From assembly GCA_012959435.1 (NCBI GenBank), contig DUDF01000011.1:1-44410 (forward strand): a stretch of 44,410 bases of DNA. The letters are read 5' to 3'. The DNA is from Candidatus Poseidoniales archaeon. Its GTDB lineage: Archaea > Thermoplasmatota > Poseidoniia > Poseidoniales > Thalassarchaeaceae. The stretch's first letter is position 1, and each line of letters starts with the position of its first letter. Positions 8,382-15,316 of this stretch are shown here, one piece after another. Made by a program: the position numbers and the translations under genes. The notes under the pieces were generated by a model. That model did not search any database. It saw only the letters and a program-made list of their open reading frames with translations, and had not been told where the DNA came from.

Positions 8382-8714
8382 TCACCTATCTATCATGACT
8401 ATCGCATCTGTAGGGCAAGCCAAAACACATAGTCGACACCCAGTGCAAGGATCTCGCAAAATCTTTGCTTTTTTATTCACTTCAACATGTAATTGAGCGT
8501 TTCTTAGAGGTGCGTCGTAGAGTTCAATCGCGTCATCATCACAGACGATTAGGCATTGGTCACAACCAATGCACTGGTCTACATTAACGAATGCTACTAC
8601 CTCTTCACCTTCGGGTATTTCTTCTGAGTTAACCTCGTACATATTAGAGAGCCGTTGTTTGATGCGCGCAGCCTCGAGTTGGCGGCGTTTTTTGACATCA
8701 TCAACTTGACTCAT
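8382..8714 (-). CDS. Two-cluster [4Fe-4S] ferredoxin-like protein
   Basis: This 110-residue protein has two complete CxxCxxCxxxC sets, CIGCDQCLIVC at about residues 48-58 and CTGCRLCVLACP near 92-103. They are separated by about 40 residues. The first cluster has Asp where ferredoxins usually have Pro after the fourth Cys. A basic N-terminal helix (KKRRQLEAARIKQRLSNMYEV) precedes the clusters. It is encoded 74 bases after the cytochrome b/HdrD-like fusion and upstream of a small membrane protein. It could be the soluble or peripheral electron partner of that fusion's cytoplasmic Fe-S module. Confidence 0.85.
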   Translation of the reverse strand: MSQVDDVKKRRQLEAARIKQRLSNMYEVNSEEIPEGEEVVAFVNVDQCIGCDQCLIVCDDDAIELYDAPLRNAQLHVEVNKKAKILRDPCTGCRLCVLACPTDAIVMIDR

Positions 8715-8788
8715 CTGACTACATCCTCAGGGCTTTCCACTTTCAACCTGCTTATGTCTTTGGAAAATAGCTGATGCAAGTACAGCAA

Positions 8789-11689
8789 TCAAGCAACAAC
8801 TTCGTCAGAGGGTGAAGTATGCAGCACTTCTGACGCACCTTGACCTAGTGCATTCTTTTCATCTACTTGACGGGCAAGGAATGAAACTACATCCAGAATT
8901 TCAAAGTTGTAACTTGGGTCACCCTCAAATTTGAGGCACTCAAAGTGCGCCACACACTTAGGGCAAGATGTAATCATCATTTCAGCTCCGGTTTCAATCA
9001 CTTCTTCAAATCGCTGAACACGGAGAGTTCGGCTATCTTCATTGCATGACATCATACTTGAGACACCACAGCAGAGTGCCTCATCATGGTGATGTTCCAT
9101 TTCAACTAATTCGACACCCTTCACATTTTCTATGAGTTCACGTGGCTCATCATAGATGTCCATTTGTCGGCCAAGGCGACATGGGTCATGGAAAGTTACG
9201 GTCTTAGGACAACTTGAAGTCAATTCAACGTCAAACCCAGCCTCTTTGAGATATTCAGTGGTGTGCATCACTTTGATTCCGTCTAGTTCGTAATCCATAG
9301 CAAAAGTGCGGAAACATTCAGCACAACTGCTTACAAGTGTGTCAATACCACTCTCTTCCAACTTCTTCTTGTTGAAAGTCTTTAATTTCTCAGCGACATC
9401 ATCCATGCCCTGCCATTTTTGATCGTGGCCACAACATTTCATGAAATCTCTACCGAGATAAGCGACATCAACACCCATTTCATCGAAAAGAGTGAATGCG
9501 GCAGTGGTTGTATCCCCGAGATTCATATCACCCTTGTTGAGGTGGCTGAATACCAAGTCTTGGTCAAGGTAATCAACACATCCTGGATAATAAGCAACAT
9601 TGGAGTTGATGGGGTATTCATCGGTTGGGATGAAGTCATCATCTGCATCCTCTTCTGCTTCAGCAGCCAAGACCGCCTGCAAGACAGTGTGGGGGATATT
9701 AGCTGCTGGTGGGCCACCAACAACCAAATTCCTACGGATATCAACATATGAGTCGTAGTCAACAAGTTGAGGGCAAGCGTTGGTGCAAGCGGTACAGGTC
9801 AAGCAAGAATACATTGGGACTCCATCATCCTCATTATTCCAAGTGTTGTAAATGATGTTCAGTTTATCGCCACCTGTGAATAATCTAACTGGGCATGCAT
9901 CATCACAAAGATCACAACCGTAACACTTGTTCATTTCATACTCATATCCTCTTGCCATGCTGCGCATTAGAACGTAAATCATTGCTCCAAGGGCAAGTGG
10001 TGGGATGAATAGAGAGTAGGTGAGTTTCGCATCCAAACTCTTTGGGTTTTGGTGGTATGTGGGATTCTCCAAAATAAGCGATGATAGGTCATTTGTACTA
10101 AGGCCTGCCAGTGCTAATTCAGTGCTATTTGTTCTATCAAGAGCCATGCCAGTGTCAGGGTTGAGTAATAGTGGTTGGAATACTGATACATCTGAAGTAG
10201 CGTCAACTACTACTGTTGCGTTGCCACTATCAAAAGCTGAATCAACAGTCATAGTAACTGTATATTGGCCAGGGGCGACATCAAATGACTTAGTTGTGCA
10301 AGTCGCACCTTCTTCTAAGTCGCCACCTAGTTCTGCAATACTCATTCCGCTTGCATCAGTTACATCTACACTGATAATGTGGTCCCCAGCTTTTCTTTCT
10401 GAGGCCCTAAATGTACAAGATAAATCCATGGTCAAATCATCAACCCCCAAGTCCTCAACATTCAGTGTATAACTGTTTGAAAGTGAACTATCGCCAGAAT
10501 AATTGTATATTTCTGTGAATCCATTAACGCCACCACTTACTGTGCCATCACTTGTCAGAGTTTGTATGTGGTTATTTGCATCATTAAAATCAATAATGTT
10601 TTCTTGAACTGGTTGATATATCCCCCAATCCATCCAATTTTCAGCGGGTAATAAACAATATTCTGAACGGTCAACCTCATCTTCAGTGAATTTAGAATCT
10701 TGCCACAACATACTTCCTGAACTAGCACCGTAGGTGAGGCAATTCGCCTCCATACTACTCCAGTCGTGTCCTTCATCAATTGCTAGCAAGGCATCTTGTG
10801 GTTGGTTCCTAAGGGTAGCCAAATCATCAACATCATCCATTGCACCTAATCCTCCCATGTCCCAAAATCCACCGCTGTAGATTGGCCATGAAACAACTGA
10901 TAGTAAGACGGCAATGACTAATGCTCCAAGTGCCACCTTACGTCCAATTTTTGGGCTAACTCTTGAACCAGCTGCTTTGATGAGATATGCCTTAGCAATA
11001 AAGAACAACATTATCCATATCAGAATCCCAGTTAATATCCAAGGAATTGCATTGAAGACATCAGCAATCCAAGGTTCTCTAACTCCGCAACTCAGGCCAG
11101 TGTGTGAGTTAAGTTTACAGTAATCTGAACGATTATTCCCGTATAATAGAAGGAAGATATTGATTGAGAAGACACTGATGAACCAAACGTGTGCCAAGTA
11201 AATCACTCCGGCAGTAGCGAACCAAGGATCTTCTACTCCACGTTTAGCACGCCCGCCAAGGAATGGGGGAAGTGCCAAAATACCAACTGGGAAACCAGTT
11301 AGGAACGCACCCCACCATCCAGCATTCCAAGAAATAACAGGGGTGCTAAAGAAATTTCCAATAATATCTGGTAGAGGGATATCGAATTGTGGCAAGTACT
11401 CACCCCAGCGGAGATATCCATACGAGAATAGAACATACCAGTCAGGGAACACGAATCCAGCTTGTGCAAACGGGTCTGCTGCACTGTGAAGAGGTGGTGG
11501 GATTATCCATGAATAAAATGCTAGAACTGCCATTATTGCTGCTAGAATAATACTGTCTCTGAGCACTTCGTGTGGCCAAAGTGGATGGCCGACAAAAGTA
11601 CGACGGCGTTCCTCTTCAGTATCTTTCAACTTGTCTTTTTCACGCATATACACATCAGCAATGCGGCCAAAATTATCTATCATACCCAT
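8789..11689 (-). CDS. Fusion of cytochrome b subunit IV (PetD-like), extracytoplasmic domain and HdrD/GlpC-like Fe-S/CCG module
   Basis: This 966-residue protein has several parts. Residues 31-185 resemble subunit IV: HPLWPHEVLRDS, a helix, ADPF, and FPDWYVLFSYGYLR, which corresponds to the Qo-site PEWY motif at 82-85. Two more helices follow at about 214-236 and 252-271. Residues 272-550 form a beta-rich, probably extracytoplasmic domain. A helix at 556-575 returns to the cytoplasm. Two [4Fe-4S] motifs follow, with Cys 589/592/595/599 and 629/632/635/639. Two CCG-type domains come next (Cys 704, 752-753, 789, 792; and 837, 873-874, 909, 912), as in heterodisulfide reductase HdrD and GlpC. 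The helix count places the Fe-S part in the cytoplasm. The start follows GAGGGGGTG, 12 bases after the cytochrome b6 stop. The architecture is unusual, and the substrate is not predictable. Confidence 0.9.
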   Translation of the reverse strand: MGMIDNFGRIADVYMREKDKLKDTEEERRRTFVGHPLWPHEVLRDSIILAAIMAVLAFYSWIIPPPLHSAADPFAQAGFVFPDWYVLFSYGYLRWGEYLPQFDIPLPDIIGNFFSTPVISWNAGWWGAFLTGFPVGILALPPFLGGRAKRGVEDPWFATAGVIYLAHVWFISVFSINIFLLLYGNNRSDYCKLNSHTGLSCGVREPWIADVFNAIPWILTGILIWIMLFFIAKAYLIKAAGSRVSPKIGRKVALGALVIAVLLSVVSWPIYSGGFWDMGGLGAMDDVDDLATLRNQPQDALLAIDEGHDWSSMEANCLTYGASSGSMLWQDSKFTEDEVDRSEYCLLPAENWMDWGIYQPVQENIIDFNDANNHIQTLTSDGTVSGGVNGFTEIYNYSGDSSLSNSYTLNVEDLGVDDLTMDLSCTFRASERKAGDHIISVDVTDASGMSIAELGGDLEEGATCTTKSFDVAPGQYTVTMTVDSAFDSGNATVVVDATSDVSVFQPLLLNPDTGMALDRTNSTELALAGLSTNDLSSLILENPTYHQNPKSLDAKLTYSLFIPPLALGAMIYVLMRSMARGYEYEMNKCYGCDLCDDACPVRLFTGGDKLNIIYNTWNNEDDGVPMYSCLTCTACTNACPQLVDYDSYVDIRRNLVVGGPPAANIPHTVLQAVLAAEAEEDADDDFIPTDEYPINSNVAYYPGCVDYLDQDLVFSHLNKGDMNLGDTTTAAFTLFDEMGVDVAYLGRDFMKCCGHDQKWQGMDDVAEKLKTFNKKKLEESGIDTLVSSCAECFRTFAMDYELDGIKVMHTTEYLKEAGFDVELTSSCPKTVTFHDPCRLGRQMDIYDEPRELIENVKGVELVEMEHHHDEALCCGVSSMMSCNEDSRTLRVQRFEEVIETGAEMMITSCPKCVAHFECLKFEGDPSYNFEILDVVSFLARQVDEKNALGQGASEVLHTSPSDEVVA

Positions 11690-11701
11690 TTGAACACCCC
11701 C

Positions 11702-12568
11702 TCAATGCGGCTCCGCAATCCCTTGTACCCAGACAATAAACAGGTGTATGATAATCAGCGTGGTTACAATAACTGGTAAGATGAATACGTGTAAGAAGTA
11801 CATCCTGGTAACTGCTGCTCCAGATAGGGATGTGCCGCCAAACATTAGGGTTGCAACCCAACCACCAATAAGTGGGGTTGATTTTGCCATGGCGATGCCA
11901 ATTGTTGCTGCTCCAAAGGCTAGAGCATCCCAAGGGAGTAGGTAGCCAGAATATCCGAACACTATGGTTAGTAACATCAGCCCAACTCCGATGAGCCAGT
12001 TCAACTCTCGTGGGTTTCGGTATGCGCCAGTGAAGTATACTCGGCACATGTGGAGGAATACCGATGCCACCATGAAATGAGTAGCCCAATGGTGGATACT
12101 TCTGATGATGTAACCAAATGGCAATTGAGTCATAATGAACTCCATACTTGAGTATGCAGGTGTTGGATCACCATCTCCTCCTGGGACATAATAAATTCCA
12201 AGAACAGTTCCTGTGATGATTAGAATGATAAAAGCGAGGAATGATATTCCACCTAAACAGTATAGTGGGTACCAGTACCAAATGATTCTGAGTTTGTATT
12301 TTTCCGCGTGGGTCAGGGGCATTTGCCGGTGCACTGATTGATATGCATCACGACTCATTGCCCAATAATCTTGGATTCTGAATCTAGTGTCTAACCAAGA
12401 GAAGGTCCACAGGAACAACTTCTCAGCAAGGCCCATTTTACCAACTGATTCAACAGCCCGAAGAATCTCTTTACGGGGGATATCTTCATTCTCTTTACGC
12501 AAAGTCAGGGCAACTAACACTGTGACGATGATAATGAATAACCAAAGGAACCAAAATTGTAGTAACAT
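11702..12568 (-). CDS. petB: Cytochrome b6-type subunit of a Rieske/cytochrome b complex
   Basis: This 288-residue protein is the four-helix diheme core. The heme ligands are H159 with H173 (RSIHHWATHF...FLHMCRVY) and H260 with H275 (YFLHVFILP...IIIHLF). The second pair is 15 apart, the b6-type spacing rather than the bc1 type. YCLGGIS at 103-109 matches the b6f segment whose Cys covalently binds the extra heme ci/cn, here Cys104. GYLLPWD is also present. An additional N-terminal helix (residues 3-22) and a 75-residue linker precede the core. The start follows GGAGGAA by 7 bases. It lies 15 bases after the Rieske gene and 12 before the subunit IV fusion. Confidence 0.93.
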   Translation of the reverse strand: MLLQFWFLWLFIIIVTVLVALTLRKENEDIPRKEILRAVESVGKMGLAEKLFLWTFSWLDTRFRIQDYWAMSRDAYQSVHRQMPLTHAEKYKLRIIWYWYPLYCLGGISFLAFIILIITGTVLGIYYVPGGDGDPTPAYSSMEFIMTQLPFGYIIRSIHHWATHFMVASVFLHMCRVYFTGAYRNPRELNWLIGVGLMLLTIVFGYSGYLLPWDALAFGAATIGIAMAKSTPLIGGWVATLMFGGTSLSGAAVTRMYFLHVFILPVIVTTLIIIHLFIVWVQGIAEPH

Positions 12569-12583
12569 ATCATTTCCTCCATT

Positions 12584-13459
12584 CTAATTACAATAAGTGT
12601 ACCAGTCGAGTATTTCGACCACTCCCTCTGCCTCAAAGTCAATCACTTCTAGAATATCATTGTTTACTTTAAACGGAATAAGAGGGATTCCAACGGGGGC
12701 TGGCCCACCAGTTCTCTTGATTCCAAAAAATTTGAAAGCAGCCCCTGTGGATTTGTTTATGTTGGTATTCTTCTCAATTGTTGTTGGGTCGAATCGACTT
12801 GAATGGCAGATACAAAACAATTTGTTCCCTCCAGCATCTAGGCCACCAGGTAACCAGTTATCTGCAGTGAAATCATTTGAAACGAGTTGCCAACCAGGGA
12901 TACAGCAAAGATGTGGACAACGAGACATTATTATGACGATATTATCGTGAATTTTTAGCATCGACCACTTCGGGTCATCTTCAATTTCTCCGCCGAACCC
13001 AATAATAGCGCCAGTTTGGTCAACCCCATCTTTGAATTGGAAGCGAGGGAGTCCACTCGATATTGGCGAACCCTTGTTTTCTTCGTGTGGTACGTAAACC
13101 ACTGTTACTGGCATGCCGCCCCAAACACCCTGTGCACCAGACATCTTGGTTGTAGATGTCTGAGATTGTTCTTCGAAATCTGACTTTTTCATTGATTCTA
13201 GATGCTTTGAGCCGAACCATACGACAGCTTCCTGTCCCTTTGGCACCCAATAACTGATGGAATTATTGCCACCAGCATCATCTTTGGTCCCCATCAGAAG
13301 AGAAGCAAATCCGATAGACCCTAGACTCGCCATTGTGATGACACCAGCTGCAGAATTGAATGAGTATCGCATGAAGCGGCGTCGGTCTAAACTGTATCCA
13401 CTTTCTGGTGTGACTTCATCAGCATTTGGAGAGGGGCGAAGTCTGAATTCTCTTGCCAT
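12584..13459 (-). CDS. petC: Rieske [2Fe-2S] protein with Tat signal/anchor
   Basis: This 291-residue Rieske subunit would accept electrons from quinol at the outer face. Box I is CPHLCC (Cys181, His183, Cys186) with an extra Cys185 replacing the usual Gly. Box II is CICHSSRFD (Cys216, Cys218, His219). All four cluster ligands and both disulfide cysteines are therefore present. The loop between the boxes is longer than usual (about 30 residues). The N-terminus has a twin-arginine pattern, LDRRRFM, followed by a hydrophobic helix to about residue 57, consistent with folded export and membrane anchoring. The start follows GAGGTG. Confidence 0.93.
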   Translation of the reverse strand: MAREFRLRPSPNADEVTPESGYSLDRRRFMRYSFNSAAGVITMASLGSIGFASLLMGTKDDAGGNNSISYWVPKGQEAVVWFGSKHLESMKKSDFEEQSQTSTTKMSGAQGVWGGMPVTVVYVPHEENKGSPISSGLPRFQFKDGVDQTGAIIGFGGEIEDDPKWSMLKIHDNIVIIMSRCPHLCCIPGWQLVSNDFTADNWLPGGLDAGGNKLFCICHSSRFDPTTIEKNTNINKSTGAAFKFFGIKRTGGPAPVGIPLIPFKVNNDILEVIDFEAEGVVEILDWYTYCN

Positions 13460-13462
13460 TCA

Positions 13463-13912
13463 TCACACCTCGTATTTTTTCCAACTTTCAGGGTCTTTAG
13501 GCCCGATGAATTTATTCCGTCTATTCTTGACAACAACTAGGTCAGGTAATACCCATTTGAGGTAGACGATTCCCATTATCATTAGAGTAACCATTGTCAT
13601 AGCGAAATGGTAAGAGAGTTGTTGTTGGTCCCATCCATTGAACAGTCCGTATGTCATACTGCCTGCCCAGTAAAGGGTCCATCCTAATCCCCAAAGTGAG
13701 GTGAGGAAAACAAGTGCTGAGGTACCACTTGGTGTGATTGATGCTCGTACAATAGTGCCCGGCTCAGCTTTGTTGAACACACCATGGTCAATCGCTGCCT
13801 CATATGTTTCTTCACTGAGTTCAATGCCCTCTAGGGCAGTGCGCGCATCTTCAACACTTACATCTCCAGTAGCAACTTGCTCAAGCATTTTAGTGATTAC
13901 ATCTTGATTCAT
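13463..13912 (-). CDS. Two-helix membrane protein of the Rieske/cytochrome b operon
   Basis: This 149-residue protein has a hydrophilic, acidic N-terminal half (residues 1-60, with EDARTALEGIELSEETYE). Two membrane helices follow, around ALVFLTSLWGLGWTLYWAG and AMTMVTLMIMGIVYLKWVLP, and the tail is basic. I do not recognise the family. It overlaps the upstream 24-residue frame by one base (TGATG) and ends 4 bases before the Rieske start. Such tight coupling makes it a probable subunit or assembly factor of the complex. Confidence 0.8.
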   Translation of the reverse strand: MNQDVITKMLEQVATGDVSVEDARTALEGIELSEETYEAAIDHGVFNKAEPGTIVRASITPSGTSALVFLTSLWGLGWTLYWAGSMTYGLFNGWDQQQLSYHFAMTMVTLMIMGIVYLKWVLPDLVVVKNRRNKFIGPKDPESWKKYEV

Positions 13913-13986
13913 CAGTTGTCACCTCTGTCATCAAGATAAGTAGCGAGTGCATCTCTCCAAGACTGTAGTCGTTCTTTACGACTCAT
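13912..13986 (-). CDS. 24-residue micro-ORF, translationally coupled on both sides
   Basis: This frame encodes MSRKERLQSWRDALATYLDD followed by RGDN. Its ATG overlaps the upstream stop as ATGA, and its TGA overlaps the downstream ATG as TGATG. Near-identical ribosome-site blocks precede its own start (AGAGGTGACCAACTATG) and the next start (AGAGGTGACAACTGATG). The peptide is amphipathic, with a basic N-terminal half. It may be a genuine tiny subunit, or a leader that couples translation of the flanking genes. Only sequence layout supports it. Confidence 0.5.
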   Translation of the reverse strand: MSRKERLQSWRDALATYLDDRGDN

Positions 13987-14810
13987 AGTTGGTCACCTCT
14001 GCGTAGATGTTTGATTCGAAGGCGGAGAAGGTTACTGCGGCCAGTGTAGTGGTGGCTGAATCCATATCGCAAAAAGAATCCACAAAATATGAGGACTGCA
14101 ATAACTGCGCCAAATCCGAGTAATCCAAGCCAGTGGGCTCTGAAAGGAGCACCCATGCTGTGAAGATCGATTCCTCCCGATGAGGCGGCAGGAGCCTGAA
14201 TGTTACCATCCCCTGCAAAGATTGCCCTTGTGTTACCATTATCGTTACCTTCTACTAGGTTGAATGACAATCGGTTGTACGAATCTGGTGCCATTGCCGC
14301 CAAATTCCCATCAACTGCATTTCCTACAATCCAGAAAGTCACATTCCCAGAATCTGTTGATGGCGCAGTCCAGATGACTTGCCAAGTACGGTCAGGAGTT
14401 TGTGCTCCATCAGATGTGTGAGTCATGGTTTGCTCAGAACCATCGTCGTGAACTAGGCTCTCAAATCCAGCACCAGGTGTTAGGATACCCGATGATGCCC
14501 GCATTGAGAATCCACCAGTATTGGAGTGCCCTTCTGCCATTTCTGGGCCGCCAAGCAACTGGATGGTTAGGGTGTAGGATGTCCCTTCAGCCCACGCATA
14601 AGGTACTCCATTGACAATCAGAGTGACAGTATCAGAAGGTGCGATTTCAAAATTTGTGTGGCATGTACAACCGCTCTTTGCAACATCGGTATCACCCTCT
14701 GCTCTATCGCCCGAAATACCATCAGATTCTGCAATAGTTCCACTAGCCAAGAGGAGTGCAGAAAGCACCACAATCAATGGGATGCGGAGGTTGTTGAATT
14801 TGCCACCCAT
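13983..14810 (-). CDS. Secreted/membrane-anchored protein with a CxCH motif and Reeler-like domain
   Basis: This 275-residue protein is the first gene of the respiratory operon. It has a signal peptide (residues 8-26), then SGCTCHTNFE at about residues 46-55. A beta-sandwich-like domain follows, with NGVPYAWAEGTSYTLTIQL, GGFSMRASSG, WQVIWTAPSTDSGNVTFWIVGNAVDG. The C-terminus has one helix (WLGLLGFGAVIAVLIFCGFFLRYGF) and a basic tail. The beta part resembles Reeler-type extracellular domains. CxCH is one residue shorter than the canonical c-type heme motif, so heme attachment cannot be assumed. The start follows GAGGATAGC. An ATTATTA box about 46 bases upstream could be the operon promoter. 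Confidence 0.8.
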   Translation of the reverse strand: MGGKFNNLRIPLIVVLSALLLASGTIAESDGISGDRAEGDTDVAKSGCTCHTNFEIAPSDTVTLIVNGVPYAWAEGTSYTLTIQLLGGPEMAEGHSNTGGFSMRASSGILTPGAGFESLVHDDGSEQTMTHTSDGAQTPDRTWQVIWTAPSTDSGNVTFWIVGNAVDGNLAAMAPDSYNRLSFNLVEGNDNGNTRAIFAGDGNIQAPAASSGGIDLHSMGAPFRAHWLGLLGFGAVIAVLIFCGFFLRYGFSHHYTGRSNLLRLRIKHLRRGDQL

Positions 14811-14997
14811 GCTATCCTCAACCAGTGTTGATTCGGCGGAATTGTAATGGGGTAATAATCGTTTGCTGATGGATGCCCTTTTGTCGGGTCGCAGTAGTCC
14901 GTTTTGAGTAGTAGATAGTTTTCACCACTTGACTAGGTGAATCACTCTTTAGAAGAGATGAAGAGGTAAGGCTACACCCCGACATTGAGGGTTGTGA

Positions 14998-15300
14998 ATG
15001 AGTGATGGCGGATGGGCTAATATTTACAATCTAACAGATGAGCAAATCAACCATCTTGATGACGCTGAAAAGAAGATGGAGATGCACGATTTAACAGGTG
15101 CCGAAGAAGTACTTCTGGCAATGTTGGTGGAAGACGGTGAGTGCATTCCTGTGTTGAGTAATCTAGGGAATCTGTATGGCAAGTATTTTTCAGAGTTTGA
15201 GAAAGCCGTTGAATATTACGAAAAAGTTCTCGCGCTTGAACCAGACAATGCATGGGCAAGAGATGAGCGAAGGCGCTATCAGCGCTATTCCACTTACTGA
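14998..15300 (+). CDS. Small TPR-repeat protein
   Basis: This 100-residue helical protein has one clear tetratricopeptide repeat, in which AVEYYEKVLALEPDNAWARDE is the second helix and turn. A preceding degenerate repeat spans MHDLTGAEEVLLAMLVEDGECIPVLSNLGNLYG. TPRs mediate protein contacts. The ATG at 14998 has a poor ribosome site. It lies 16 bases before the FtsZ-like frame on the same strand, so the two may act together, but partner identity is unknown. Confidence 0.72.
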   Translation: MSDGGWANIYNLTDEQINHLDDAEKKMEMHDLTGAEEVLLAMLVEDGECIPVLSNLGNLYGKYFSEFEKAVEYYEKVLALEPDNAWARDERRRYQRYSTY

Positions 15301-15316
15301 ATATCTAACCTGAAAA

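Noticed and set aside
9419-10472. Plus-strand open frames of 110-150 codons opposite the respiratory fusion gene
   Set aside because: They are antisense to clear Fe-S and membrane coding sequence and show no protein-like features or ribosome sites.
14635-14680. Calling the Reeler-like protein a c-type cytochrome
   Set aside because: The motif is CxCH, not CxxCH. Heme binding cannot be claimed from sequence alone.
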